NCBI GenBank assembly: GCA_002347725.1
Contig: DDXA01000004.1
Location: 1,083,693 to 1,147,692, forward strand
Direction of reading: 5' to 3'
Length of the DNA stretch: 64,000 nt
Origin: Actinobacteria bacterium UBA2272
GTDB lineage: Bacteria > Actinomycetota > Coriobacteriia > Anaerosomatales > Anaerosomataceae
The position numbers and the translations under genes are program-made. The notes beneath the pieces were generated by a model. The model was not told the origin of the DNA, ran no database searches, and saw only the letters and a program-made list of their open reading frames with translations. Positions 33,006 through 42,751 of this stretch are shown piece by piece. The stretch's first letter is position 1. Each line of letters begins with the position of its first letter.

Positions 33006-36000
33006 GTGACGACCTTCTTCGACGCCGTTTCGCCGGCGCTCACTGCTGATCCGGTACTCGCTCGCGCGCTTGCCAGGATAGAAGCAGGAGACGACGTCAC
33101 CCTGGCGACCCCGGGTCTGGTCCGTCCTCTGCTCGCGGCGGCGATCGCATCGCCGAGGAGCAGGCCGGTACTCGTGGTCCTGTCCGGCGCCGACGCTGCC
33201 GAGCGGTTCGCGCGTCAGCTGGGAGCCTACCTGTCTCCGGGGCGTGTGCTGCACCTCCCGGAGCGTACCGACCTCCCGTGGGATCGGACAGCGCCCGATC
33301 TCGAGGCTGTGGGCGCCCGCGCCAAGGCGCTTCACGCGCTCGCCAAGGCGCGCCCCGTGGTGGTCGTCGCAAGCGGTCGCTCGCTCCTGCGTGTGCTTCC
33401 GCCGAACGGCTCCCACGTGTTCGACCCACTCGTGCTCGCACAGGGAGCGGCCCTGGATCTGGCCGAGGTGGCGCAGCGGCTCGTGCGCATGGGATACGAG
33501 CGCGTTGACACCGCCGGCGAACGCGGGCAGTTCGCACTGAGAGGTGGCACGCTCGACGTGTTCGGCGCAGACGCGATGTACCCGGTGAGAGCCGAGTTGT
33601 TCGGCGATGAGATCGAGACGCTGAGGCGCTACATCCCGTCGACGCAACAGCACATCGCCGACGTCGGCCCAACCGAGATCTACGCGTGCCGTGAGGTTGC
33701 GCCGGGCACACGCGCCGGGCAGGGTGCCCGTCGTGCCCTCGGGAAGGCTGCGCTCGCCAACGACGACCTCGCGCGTGATCTCGAGATGATCGAGAACGGT
33801 GTGACCTTCAACGGCATCGAGCAGTATCTGCCGCACTTCTACCGGGCCCCGGCGTCGGTGCTGGACTACGTGCCGCCCGGAGCGCTGATCGTGGTCGCCG
33901 AGCCGCGCGCGGTCTTCGACGACCTGGTGAGGGCGCGCTCCGAGATCGAGGCGCGGGCGGAGAGCGTCGCCCGCACGCCCGACGGACTGTACTTCACGCC
34001 TGCCGAGGTCGATCTCGGCGGGCGGCAGCGTGTCACGTTCCTCTCGCTGCTGCGTGCCGGCGGCGCCACCGACGGTGAGATCGTGGCGCGGCGTCCCGAG
34101 GTGAGCGGACGGGAAGAGGCGTTCGTCGCCGGGCTGCGCGCGCTGCTCGACACGGGCTATCGCGTCGTTGCTGCGGTGCGTGACCGGAGCGGACGGGACC
34201 GGCTCTCCCGCGCGCTTGTGAGCGCGGGACTGTCCGTCGCTCCGCTCGAGCCCTCGGAAGAAGCGCTCCCGCCCGGGCTGGTCACGCTCGCGATCACCGA
34301 CGTCCCGGCTGGCTACGTCCTGCCCGGATCGCGCCTTGCCGTGGTCTCGATCGACGACGTCTTCCCGCGTGCGGCCGAGCGTCGGCGTCAGGCCGCCGAT
34401 CCCACAAAGCTCACATTCGCCTTCGCACCGGGCGACTACGTCGTGCACGAGGTCCACGGCATCGCGATGCTCAAGGACATCGTGCGCCAGTCGGTGCTTG
34501 GTGCCGAGCGCGACTACCTGCTGCTCGAGTACGCACGAGGCGACAAGCTCTACGTTCCGGTCGAGCAGCTCGACCGAGTGACCCGGTACGTCGGTCCCGA
34601 GGGGAGTGCGCCGCGCGTCACCCGGCTCAACACGGCGGACTGGTCCAAGGCGACCGGACGTGCGCGCAAGGCGGCCCGAACGCTCGCGTTCGATCTCGTC
34701 GACCTGTACGCACGGCGCGCAGCCGTCACCGGGTTCGCGTTCGGCGCCGACACTCCGTGGCAGCGGGAGATGGAGGCCGCGTTCCCGTTCGAGGAGACGC
34801 CGGACCAGCGTGCCGCGATCGAGGACGTCAAGGCCGACATGGAGTCGGAGCGGCCGATGGACCGGCTGGTCTGCGGCGACGTCGGCTATGGCAAGACCGA
34901 GGTCGCCATCCGCGCGGCGTTCAAGGCCACGCAGAGCGCCAAGCAGGTGATGGTGCTCTGCCCGACGACCATCCTTGCCCAGCAGCACTTCACCACGTTC
35001 AGCGAGCGCTTCGAGTCGTATCCCGTGCGGGTGGAGGTGCTGTCGCGCTTCCGCAGCCGCGCCGAGCAGGCCGAGGCCCTCGAAGGCTTCGCCGCCGGCA
35101 CGGTCGACATCCTCATCGGAACGCACCGACTGCTTTCGCGCGACGTGGTGCCGAGGGATCTCGGCCTTGTCGTCGTCGATGAGGAGCAACGCTTCGGCGT
35201 GGAACACAAGGAGCACCTCAAGAACCTTCGCGAGCAGGTCGACGTACTCACGCTCACCGCGACACCGATCCCGCGCACCTTACAGATGTCGCTTTCCGGC
35301 GTGCGCGATTTCTCGGTCATCGATACGCCTCCCGCCGATCGCTTTCCGGTCACGGTGCATGTCGGAGAGTACGACGCCGATGTGGTCTCCGGTGCCATCC
35401 GGCGCGAGCTGGAACGCGGTGGCCAGGTCTACTACATCTCCAACCGCGTGCGCGGCATCGAGCGGGTGGTCGAGCGTGTGCAGGCCGCCGTCCCCGAGGC
35501 GCGCGTCGGGGTCGGCCACGGGCAGATGTCCGAACACCAGCTGGAGCGCGTGATGGAGAGCTTCTCGGCCGGTCAGATCGACGTGCTTGTGGCGACGACC
35601 ATCGTCGAGTCGGGCATCGACAACCCGCACACGAACACCCTCGTCATCGACGACTCCCACCGGCTCGGCCTCGCACAGCTCTACCAGCTCAAGGGCCGCG
35701 TCGGGCGCAGTCACGTCAAGGCGTACGCATACTTCCTCTTCCCGCGGGGACAGGCGCTCACGGATACTGCGTACGAGCGGCTCACTGCGATCCAGGAGCA
35801 CGCGGCCCTCGGCAGCGGCATCAGCGTAGCCATGCGGGACCTGGAGATCCGTGGTGCGGGCTCGCTGCTCGGCGCCGCGCAGTCGGGAAGCGTGAGCGCG
35901 GTCGGCTTCGACCTGTACGCGCAGATGCTCCGGGAAGCGGTTTCGGAGGTGCGTGGCGAGCCCATGCCGGCGCACCTCGAGGTGCGCGTCGATCTCCCCG

Positions 36001-36407
36001 TGGCGGCGTTCCTCCCCGAGGAGTACGTGCCGGCGGTCGACGAGCGAGTGCTGCTGTATCGCCGGATAGCCGCAGCAGCGAGTCCCGAGGCCGTCGAGGC
36101 GATCGCCGCCGAGATCGGGGACCGCTTCGGTCCCGCCCCGGCGCCCGCCCGCGAGCTGCTCGGAATCGCGCGCATCAAGGTGCGGGCGGGAGAGTTGGGG
36201 ATCACGAACGTCTCGCTCGCACGTCACCGGCTGGCGCTCAGCCCGGTCGTGCTCACCGCCGAGGAACGTGGAGTCCTCGCCCCGGAGGGCGCTGTTTACA
36301 TAGAACGGTCCAAGAAGGCACAGTTTGTGCAAGCAACGGGCGAGACGCCGGGTGCCACGGCACTCCGCGCGCTCGATGCTATACTCTCCGCAGTCCGCGG
36401 CCGGTAA
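33006..36407 (+). CDS. mfd: Transcription-repair coupling factor Mfd
   Basis: A 1133-residue translocase that removes RNA polymerase stalled at DNA damage and recruits UvrA. Seen in order: a UvrB-homology module, RNA polymerase-interaction domain (DYVVHEVHGIAMLKDI, YVPVEQLDRVTRYVG), helicase core with Walker A GDVGYGKT (residues 624-631) and DEEQ (725-728), SATPIPRTLQMSL (here LTATPIPRTLQ), the TRG motif region, and a C-terminal regulatory domain. GTG start with GGAG 8 nt upstream; an earlier in-frame GTG is less likely. It opens a conserved block with prsA-like, mazG, eno, ftsB and ppx. Confidence 0.97.
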   Translation: MTTFFDAVSPALTADPVLARALARIEAGDDVTLATPGLVRPLLAAAIASPRSRPVLVVLSGADAAERFARQLGAYLSPGRVLHLPERTDLPWDRTAPDLEAVGARAKALHALAKARPVVVVASGRSLLRVLPPNGSHVFDPLVLAQGAALDLAEVAQRLVRMGYERVDTAGERGQFALRGGTLDVFGADAMYPVRAELFGDEIETLRRYIPSTQQHIADVGPTEIYACREVAPGTRAGQGARRALGKAALANDDLARDLEMIENGVTFNGIEQYLPHFYRAPASVLDYVPPGALIVVAEPRAVFDDLVRARSEIEARAESVARTPDGLYFTPAEVDLGGRQRVTFLSLLRAGGATDGEIVARRPEVSGREEAFVAGLRALLDTGYRVVAAVRDRSGRDRLSRALVSAGLSVAPLEPSEEALPPGLVTLAITDVPAGYVLPGSRLAVVSIDDVFPRAAERRRQAADPTKLTFAFAPGDYVVHEVHGIAMLKDIVRQSVLGAERDYLLLEYARGDKLYVPVEQLDRVTRYVGPEGSAPRVTRLNTADWSKATGRARKAARTLAFDLVDLYARRAAVTGFAFGADTPWQREMEAAFPFEETPDQRAAIEDVKADMESERPMDRLVCGDVGYGKTEVAIRAAFKATQSAKQVMVLCPTTILAQQHFTTFSERFESYPVRVEVLSRFRSRAEQAEALEGFAAGTVDILIGTHRLLSRDVVPRDLGLVVVDEEQRFGVEHKEHLKNLREQVDVLTLTATPIPRTLQMSLSGVRDFSVIDTPPADRFPVTVHVGEYDADVVSGAIRRELERGGQVYYISNRVRGIERVVERVQAAVPEARVGVGHGQMSEHQLERVMESFSAGQIDVLVATTIVESGIDNPHTNTLVIDDSHRLGLAQLYQLKGRVGRSHVKAYAYFLFPRGQALTDTAYERLTAIQEHAALGSGISVAMRDLEIRGAGSLLGAAQSGSVSAVGFDLYAQMLREAVSEVRGEPMPAHLEVRVDLPVAAFLPEEYVPAVDERVLLYRRIAAAASPEAVEAIAAEIGDRFGPAPAPARELLGIARIKVRAGELGITNVSLARHRLALSPVVLTAEERGVLAPEGAVYIERSKKAQFVQATGETPGATALRALDAILSAVRGR

Positions 36408-36444
36408 GGTGGCCGGGATCAGACCCCAAGAGAAAGGTACGTCC

Positions 36445-37335
36445 GTGCGCAGACTTCGCGGCATCGCCGCTCTCGTGCTCGTGATCGCGCTGGTGGGCGC
36501 GCTTGCGGGTTGTACATCCACCTCTGCCGGCGTCGTCGCCCGCGTCAACGGCGAGGACATCACCCAGGCCGAGTTCGACCGCCTCTACGAGCAGGTCGTC
36601 GCGCAGTTCGGTGGAGAGCTCCCTGAAGATCAGGTTGCCGAGTACCGGAAGCTCCTCCTCGACATGATGATCGAGTCAGAGCTCATGCAGCAGGAGGCCG
36701 AGCGCCTCGGTGCGGACCTGTCCGCAGAGGCCGTCGAGGCCGGCATCACGTCCATGATGGGCGCCGACACCGACATGGCCGCGTTCGAGGCGCGGGTGAC
36801 CGAGGCGGGTCTCACCATGGACGACCTGCGCTCGAGCGTCCGCGACCAGCTTGCGCGCGACTTCCTGTCCGAGTACGCGGCGAGCCAGGGCGAGGTGACA
36901 GCGCTGGCGGAGACGTACTCGCTGCTCGAGCACATCCTGGTCGACGACGAGGCGCTCGCCACCGAGTTGGTCGGACGCATCGAAGCGGGCGAGGACTTCA
37001 ACGCTCTTGCTTCGGAGCACTCGACCGATCCCGGTTCGGGCGCCGAGGGCGGCAGCCTCGGCTGGGCACCCACCAGCGCGTACGTCGCGGAGTTCGCCGA
37101 CGCGGCCGATGCGCTCGCGATCGGCGGTGTGAGCGCTCCCGTGCAGTCCGAGTTCGGCTGGCACATCATCCGCAAGGTCGATGAGCGCGCCGAGGGCTCG
37201 AGCCTGGCCGAAGCTCCCGACGAGTTGAAGCAGGCGATCGAGGCCAACGGTGGCGACCTTGCGCTCCAGGAGTACGTCGCCGGCCTGCGTGAGACCGCCG
37301 AGATCGAGTACATCGACGAGACACTCGCGCCGTAG
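36445..37335 (+). CDS. PrsA/SurA-like peptidyl-prolyl isomerase lipoprotein
   Basis: A 296-residue extracytoplasmic folding catalyst. Signal peptide with lipobox LAGC (near residue 22), a SurA-like N-terminal helical domain starting VVARVNGEDITQAEFDRLYEQ (key part VNGEDITQAEFD), and a parvulin PpiC domain with the family marks LEHILV, EAGEDFNALASEHSTDPG, GGSLGW and FGWHIIRK. It assists folding of secreted proteins such as the surface protein and proteases here. GTG start with GAAAGG. A good -10 TATACT (36380-36385) lies in the mfd 3' end and may give an own promoter. Confidence 0.92.
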   Translation: MRRLRGIAALVLVIALVGALAGCTSTSAGVVARVNGEDITQAEFDRLYEQVVAQFGGELPEDQVAEYRKLLLDMMIESELMQQEAERLGADLSAEAVEAGITSMMGADTDMAAFEARVTEAGLTMDDLRSSVRDQLARDFLSEYAASQGEVTALAETYSLLEHILVDDEALATELVGRIEAGEDFNALASEHSTDPGSGAEGGSLGWAPTSAYVAEFADAADALAIGGVSAPVQSEFGWHIIRKVDERAEGSSLAEAPDELKQAIEANGGDLALQEYVAGLRETAEIEYIDETLAP

Positions 37336-37360
37336 GCTCGGCGCGCCCGGAGGGGGAGCC

Positions 37361-38806
37361 GTGGGGTCGATCGCGATCGTCGGGCTCGAGCCTGACGCCG
37401 CAGGTGCGCTCGATGCCCGGGCCGCGGGCCGCCTGCAGGCGGCCGATGCGGTCGTGGTGCCATCGGCGACCGGGGCGGCGGCCGATGCCGTCGCCCGGCT
37501 CGGGATAACGCCGGTCACGTTCGCCGACATCGGGCTTAGCGAGCGCGCCCCGGCTGCCGAGGTCGTCGAGGCGCTGCGGGCACTCATGGACACGGGTGAC
37601 GTGGTGCTGGCCTCAGCGGGCTACCCGTTCGTGCGCGAGGGCGTCATCTCCGGCCTGCTCGCGCGGGCCGGGACGCGTCTGGACGTGCTCCCGGTCGTCT
37701 CGCCCGTGCAGGTGCTCATGCTCGCGCTCGACATCGACACCACCGCCGACCTCGAGATCATCGACGCGGGGAGTCTCGGCGTGGCCGAGCTGCGTCGCGA
37801 CGTGCACCTGATCGTCACCGGGGTCGACAACGGCCTCGTTGCACGCGCAGTCGCCGGCCGGCTCGCGGGCTCCTACCCGTCCGAGCACACCGTCGTCACC
37901 GCCGGCTGTCGTGCGAGCGGCGGATTCGATCTCGTCCCGCTCACGCTCGCGGAGTTGGCCGCCGGGCCGCCCGTCTGCCGCGACGCGGCGCTCTACATCC
38001 CGCCGTCGCGCCTCGAGCCTCCCACGGGTTTTGCCGAGCTCGTCCGCATCATCGCGATCCTGCGCGGCGACGACGGGTGTCCGTGGGACCGCGAGCAGAC
38101 GCACGAGAGTCTTGCGCCGCACCTGATCGAAGAGGCGTACGAGACACTCTCGGCCATCGATTCGGGAGATCCGGCCGCACTCGCAGACGAACTCGGCGAC
38201 CTCCTGTTGCAAGTCGTGCTCCACGCCGAGATAGGCGCGGGCGAGGGCACGTTCACCATCGACGACGTCGTCGCATCGATCGTGACCAAGATCAGGCGCC
38301 GTCATCCGCACATCTTCGGCACCGTGACCGTCTCTTCCGCCGAGGAAGTCACCCGCAACTGGGACGCCATCAAGCGTGACGAGCGGCCCCATGCCGGCGC
38401 GCTCGGCGAGGTTCCCGACGCCCTGCCGGCGCTCATGCGTGCGCAGAAGATCTCGCGTCGTGCGGCCGGCGTCGGCTTCGAGTGGGAGGACCTTGGCGGC
38501 GTGTGGGAGAAGGTCCACGAGGAGATCGACGAGCTCACTGCGGCCGCGCCCGGGAGCGAGAACGCTGCCGAGGAACTCGGCGACCTGCTGTTCACCATCG
38601 TGAACGTCGCCCGTCACATGGGTATCGACGCGGAGTCGGCACTTCGTGGCACATGCGACAAGTTCGTGCGGCGGTTCATGGATATGGAGCAGGCTGCGGC
38701 CTCCTCCGGGCGGTCGCTCGGAGACTTAGAGCCGCATGAGTGGGAGATACTGTGGGGACAGGCCAAGAGCACAGAGGCGGTCGCGGGTCGCGGCCCCGAT
38801 GAGTGA
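37361..38806 (+). CDS. mazG: MazG-family NTP pyrophosphohydrolase with N-terminal methylase-like domain
   Basis: A 481-residue fusion like Bacillus YabN: an N-terminal tetrapyrrole-methylase-like domain (about 1-220) and two C-terminal MazG modules. MazG metal motifs are visible: LIEEAYETLSAID with ADELGDLLLQ, and later EIDELTAA with EELGDLLFTI. It hydrolyses non-canonical or excess NTPs. The methylase domain has lost its GxGPGD SAM-site start (reads VGLEPDAAGALDARAAG), so it is probably non-catalytic. GTG start after GGAGGGGGAG; eno begins 10 nt after the stop. Confidence 0.9.
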   Translation: MGSIAIVGLEPDAAGALDARAAGRLQAADAVVVPSATGAAADAVARLGITPVTFADIGLSERAPAAEVVEALRALMDTGDVVLASAGYPFVREGVISGLLARAGTRLDVLPVVSPVQVLMLALDIDTTADLEIIDAGSLGVAELRRDVHLIVTGVDNGLVARAVAGRLAGSYPSEHTVVTAGCRASGGFDLVPLTLAELAAGPPVCRDAALYIPPSRLEPPTGFAELVRIIAILRGDDGCPWDREQTHESLAPHLIEEAYETLSAIDSGDPAALADELGDLLLQVVLHAEIGAGEGTFTIDDVVASIVTKIRRRHPHIFGTVTVSSAEEVTRNWDAIKRDERPHAGALGEVPDALPALMRAQKISRRAAGVGFEWEDLGGVWEKVHEEIDELTAAAPGSENAAEELGDLLFTIVNVARHMGIDAESALRGTCDKFVRRFMDMEQAAASSGRSLGDLEPHEWEILWGQAKSTEAVAGRGPDE

Positions 38807-38816
38807 GGAGCGTGAC

Positions 38817-40109
38817 GTGAGCTACATCACCGATATCACCGCACGGGAGATCCTCGACTCCCGCGGAAACCCGACCATCGAGGTCGAGGTCGCACTGGAC
38901 GACGGCAGCTGGGGAAGGGCCGCGGTACCGAGCGGCGCGTCCACCGGAGCGTTCGAAGCGGTCGAACTGCGCGACGGTGAGGCGGCGCGCTACCTCGGCA
39001 AAGGCGTGCTCACCGCCATCTCGAACGTCCACGAGGTCATCGCGCCGGAGCTGCTCGGCATGGACGCGAGCGACCAGCGCGCCATCGACGAGTTCCTGAT
39101 CGAGCTCGATGGCACCGAGAACAAGAGCCGTCTGGGCGCCAACGCCATCCTCGGCGTGTCGCTCGCGGTGGCCAAGGCCGCCGCCGAGAGCTGCGAGCTC
39201 ACGCTGTACTCCTACATCGGCGGCTGCAACGCGTGCACGCTGCCTGTCCCGATGATGAACATCATGAACGGCGGCGCGCACGCCGACAACAACGTCGACT
39301 TGCAGGAGTTCATGATCATGCCGGTCGGCGCGGGCAGCTTCGCCGAGGGACTGCGTATGTGCTCGGAGATCTACCACACGCTCAAAGGCGTGCTGCACGA
39401 CCGCGGCCTGGCCACCGGCGTCGGCGACGAAGGCGGCTTCGCGCCTGACCTGCGGAGCAACGAAGAGGCGCTCCAGGTCATCAGCGAGGCGGTCACGCAG
39501 GCAGGATACTCACTCGGCGAGCAGATCATGTTCGCGCTCGACCCGGCAGCCACGGAGTTCTACGACGCCGAGCGCAAGGTCTACGTGCTCGCCGGCGAGG
39601 GCCGCGAGCTCTCGGCAGCCGAGATGGTGGAGTACTGGGCCGGGCTTGTCGACCGCTACCCGATCGTCTCGCTCGAAGATGGCATGGCCGAGGAGGACTG
39701 GGACGGCTGGCAGCTCTTGACCGAGCGCCTCGGCGACCGGGTCCAACTCGTGGGCGACGATGTGTTCGTGACCAACACGGAGCGGTTGGGCCGGGGCATC
39801 GAACTCGGCGTGGCCAATTCGATCCTGATCAAGCTCAACCAGATCGGCACGCTCACCGAGACGCTCGAGTGCATCCAGATGGCCCATCGCGCCGGTTACA
39901 CGACGGTCATCTCGCACCGCTCGGGCGAGACCGAGGACACGACCATCGCCGATGTGGCCATCGCGGTGAACGCCGGCCAGATCAAGACCGGCGCGCCGGC
40001 ACGCTCGGACAGGGTGGCCAAGTACAATCAACTGCTCCGGATCGAAGAGCAGCTCTGCAGCTCGGCTGTCTATCCGGGGATGCACGCGTTCAACAACATC
40101 GACCAGTAG
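38817..40109 (+). CDS. eno: Enolase
   Basis: A 430-residue glycolytic enzyme converting 2-phosphoglycerate to phosphoenolpyruvate; octamer or dimer with Mg2+. Marks: AREILDSRGNPTIEVEV start, PSGASTGAFEAVELRD, catalytic E/K network in GDEGGFAPD and LEDGMAEEDW, signature ILIKLNQIGTLTET, and SHRSGETEDTTIAD. GTG start with GAGGAG. Placed with pyk next, giving two consecutive glycolytic steps in one operon. Confidence 0.98.
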   Translation: MSYITDITAREILDSRGNPTIEVEVALDDGSWGRAAVPSGASTGAFEAVELRDGEAARYLGKGVLTAISNVHEVIAPELLGMDASDQRAIDEFLIELDGTENKSRLGANAILGVSLAVAKAAAESCELTLYSYIGGCNACTLPVPMMNIMNGGAHADNNVDLQEFMIMPVGAGSFAEGLRMCSEIYHTLKGVLHDRGLATGVGDEGGFAPDLRSNEEALQVISEAVTQAGYSLGEQIMFALDPAATEFYDAERKVYVLAGEGRELSAAEMVEYWAGLVDRYPIVSLEDGMAEEDWDGWQLLTERLGDRVQLVGDDVFVTNTERLGRGIELGVANSILIKLNQIGTLTETLECIQMAHRAGYTTVISHRSGETEDTTIADVAIAVNAGQIKTGAPARSDRVAKYNQLLRIEEQLCSSAVYPGMHAFNNIDQ

Positions 40110-40169
40110 CTCGCCGCGCCGGACGCGCGATGCGTTCCGGTGCGACCTGTTGCCAGCAAGCGGGTGGGT

Positions 40170-41567
40170 ATGCGCCACACGAAGCTCATAGCGACACTGG
40201 GACCGGCGACCGAGGTGCCCGGCGTCCTCGAAGGTCTCATCGCCGCCGGGCTCGACGTCGCGCGGCTCAACACGTCGCACGCAACGCGTGATGTGCTCGA
40301 TCGGCAGCTGGCGGCGGTGCGCACCGCCGCCGCGGTCGATGGCCGACATGTCGCCGTCATGCTCGACCTTGGCGGAGCGAAGATCCGCATCGGTCAGGTT
40401 GCCGAGGGCGCGATCCTCATGGCCGGGGAGCGGTTCGAGCTGAGGACCGAGGCGGGACCCGGGGATGCGTCGGGAGCGTCGGTCAACCACGTGGGGCTGC
40501 CCGGCGACCTCTCACCCGGCGATCGTGTGCTCATCGACGACGGCCGGATCGAGCTCGCGGTCGTGGCGGTGGAGCCTGGCGTCGTGCGCACGGTGGTCGA
40601 GGCAGGAGGCGCGCTTACCAGCCGCAGGGGGGTGAACGTTCCCGGCGTGCGGCTGAGCGTGGAGAGCATCACGGACACAGACCGCGCCAACCTCGCATGG
40701 GCGCTCGATCACGGGGTAGACCTCGTGGCGCAGTCCTTCGTTCGTTCGGCTGACGACGTCATCGCCCTCCGGGCCGCGATGGGCACCCGCGTCGTTCCGA
40801 TCGTCGCGAAGATCGAGAAGCACGAAGCCGTGACGGACCTGCAGGCGATCGTGGCGGCGGCCGATGCGGTCATGGTGGCGCGGGGAGACCTTGGCGTGGA
40901 GATCGCTCCCGAGCAGGTCCCCGTCGTGCAGCGCCGCATCGTCGCCGCGGCACGGGCGGCCGGCAAGCCGGTGGTGGTAGCGACCCAGATGCTCGAGTCC
41001 ATGACCGAGGCGCACCGGCCCACCCGTGCCGAGGCCTCGGACGTGGCCAACGCGATCTTCGACACCGTGGACGCGGTGATGCTCTCCGGCGAGACGGCCA
41101 TCGGCAGGAACCCCGTTCACGTTCTCGCCACGATGGATCGCATCGTGCGTGCCGCCGAGGCCGAGGTCGTCGACCACCCGACGGTGCTCGCGCCCGGCGC
41201 CACCGATGACGTAGCGGCCGCTGTCAGTCGTGCCGTGTGCGAGCTTGCCGCGACACTCGATCTCGCTGCGATAGTGACCCCCACGCAGTCGGGTGCGACC
41301 GCCCGCGCGGTGGCAGCCCACCGGCCGAGGGTGCCGGTGCTGGCAGCCACACCGGACGAGGCCGTGGCGCGATGGCTCGCCATCGTGTGGGGTGTGCGCG
41401 CGGCGGTCATCGGGTCGTATTCGACGATCGACGAGATGATCGCAGCCGCCGCCGAAGCCGCTCGGGATGCGGGTGTCGCCCGGCCTGGCGACCTCATCGC
41501 CGTGACCGGCGGCGTTGCGGTGCACGTGTCAGGTTCGACCAACCTGATCCAGGTACACAGGGTCTGA
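40170..41567 (+). CDS. pyk: Pyruvate kinase
   Basis: A 465-residue enzyme making pyruvate and ATP from phosphoenolpyruvate. Marks: RHTKLIATLGPAT start, VARLNTSHAT, MLDLGGAKIRIG, the active-site signature IVAKIEKHEAV, MVARGDLGVE, and a C-terminal allosteric domain (TQSGATARAVAAHRP). The LDLGGAKIR segment replaces the usual LDTKGPEIR. Start chosen at ATG (weak RBS). Its insertion between eno and ftsB departs from the mycobacterial order. Confidence 0.95.
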   Translation: MRHTKLIATLGPATEVPGVLEGLIAAGLDVARLNTSHATRDVLDRQLAAVRTAAAVDGRHVAVMLDLGGAKIRIGQVAEGAILMAGERFELRTEAGPGDASGASVNHVGLPGDLSPGDRVLIDDGRIELAVVAVEPGVVRTVVEAGGALTSRRGVNVPGVRLSVESITDTDRANLAWALDHGVDLVAQSFVRSADDVIALRAAMGTRVVPIVAKIEKHEAVTDLQAIVAAADAVMVARGDLGVEIAPEQVPVVQRRIVAAARAAGKPVVVATQMLESMTEAHRPTRAEASDVANAIFDTVDAVMLSGETAIGRNPVHVLATMDRIVRAAEAEVVDHPTVLAPGATDDVAAAVSRAVCELAATLDLAAIVTPTQSGATARAVAAHRPRVPVLAATPDEAVARWLAIVWGVRAAVIGSYSTIDEMIAAAAEAARDAGVARPGDLIAVTGGVAVHVSGSTNLIQVHRV

Positions 41568-41747
41568 GCAGCACGTTCTTGTGGCTCGATCGTGATCGCC
41601 AGCGAGCACCGCCCGGGCGTCTCTCTATCAATCTCAACCTGAGATTAAGTGTTCTCAGGACTCGAGCGCGGTGCTATCATCGGCGGCAGGAGGACGCGTC
41701 CTCTCACACGGACCGTCGAATGGCCTTGTCACACCACGGAACACACT

Positions 41748-42272
41748 ATGGCTGCACGACGAACGCAGAAGAAGTCTCCAGCGAACGCGAGACGGGCCCC
41801 GGGAAAGCGGGGGTCAGGCACTCGCGTTTCTTCGCGCTCCCGCTCGGCTAGCGTCGGGCGACCTTCGGGACCTCGCAGCACTCACGCCGCCAAGAAGAAG
41901 ACCCGCAAGCCGGGAGGCGGCCGGGCTGCGACGTTCGCGATCGTCGCAGCCGTCATCGTTGCCGCGTGGACCGTCTATCCTGTGCTCCGGATACAGTACC
42001 AGCAGCAGCGTGAGGTCCAGTCGCTCGAGGCCGAACTCACCAGCCTCGAGGACCGCAACGCCGAGCTGAGGCAGCAAGTCGACGAGCTCAAGACGCCCGA
42101 GGGGGTCGAGCGCGTCGCCCGCGAGAGCCTTGGCATGGTCAAGCCGGGCGAGCAGGCCTACGTCGTGACCGGCGGCATGTCCGGCGAGACGTCGGTGACG
42201 GTGCCCGGCTCGGCGGATGACACACGGTCGCTCGCGCAGCGCATCCTCGACGCCGTGTTCGGCTTCGAGTGA
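41748..42272 (+). CDS. Septum formation initiator FtsB/DivIC-like
   Basis: A 174-residue bitopic cell-division protein. A basic N-terminal cytoplasmic tail (about residues 1-60, rich in R/K) precedes a transmembrane helix (TFAIVAAVIVAAWTVYPVL, about 61-80), a periplasm-side coiled coil (REVQSLEAELTSLEDRNAELRQQVDELK; landmark residues 90-115) and the conserved end VERVARESLGMVKPGEQAY. It bridges FtsQ and FtsL in the divisome. Located between pyk and DUF501, as in actinobacteria where it follows eno. Confidence 0.9.
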   Translation: MAARRTQKKSPANARRAPGKRGSGTRVSSRSRSASVGRPSGPRSTHAAKKKTRKPGGGRAATFAIVAAVIVAAWTVYPVLRIQYQQQREVQSLEAELTSLEDRNAELRQQVDELKTPEGVERVARESLGMVKPGEQAYVVTGGMSGETSVTVPGSADDTRSLAQRILDAVFGFE

Positions 42273-42751
42273 TGGATGACGAACGGATCGTCGCCCGACA
42301 GCTCGGCCGGGCACCCCGTGGACGATGGCGGGTGGTGGACCGCTGCTCGTATGGTCGGCCGCGTGTCATCGCAACCGCCCCGACGCTGCCAGACGGCACC
42401 CCCTTTCCCACGCTCTTCTACCTGACCTGTCCCCACCTCGTCCGCCTCGTGGGCGATCTCGAGTCCGACGGGGCGCTCGCCACGTGGCGTGCTGCGCTCG
42501 TCGCCGAACCCGATCTGGCCCGGCGACTGGACGCCGCAGATGAGGCGTACCGGGCCGCCCGTGCCGCCGAGGCCGAGGGCGTCGACCCCGTGCCGGGCGT
42601 CGGCATCGGCGGGCAGAGCGACCCGGCGGCGACCAAGTGCCTTCATGCTCACGTCGCCGCCTACCTCGCCGGCGTTGACGACCCGATCGGCGAGCGGACG
42701 GTCGCCTCGCTCGTGCAAGAATGTGATGACGATCGATGCGAGGAGGCGTGA
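42272..42751 (+). CDS. DUF501 protein
   Basis: A 159-residue cytoplasmic protein of DUF501. Marks: RQLGRAPRGRWRVVDRC with later LFYLTCPHLVRLVGDLES and QSDPAATKCLHAHVAAYLAG. The Cys/His residues (C48-region, C and H in KCLHAH) suggest a metal or cofactor site. It shares one base with the ftsB stop and with the ppx start, and is found beside ftsB and ppx in many actinobacteria. No function known. Confidence 0.88.
   Translation: MDDERIVARQLGRAPRGRWRVVDRCSYGRPRVIATAPTLPDGTPFPTLFYLTCPHLVRLVGDLESDGALATWRAALVAEPDLARRLDAADEAYRAARAAEAEGVDPVPGVGIGGQSDPAATKCLHAHVAAYLAGVDDPIGERTVASLVQECDDDRCEEA

Noticed and set aside
32931..35216. 761-codon frame on the minus strand
   Set aside because: Antisense shadow of mfd.
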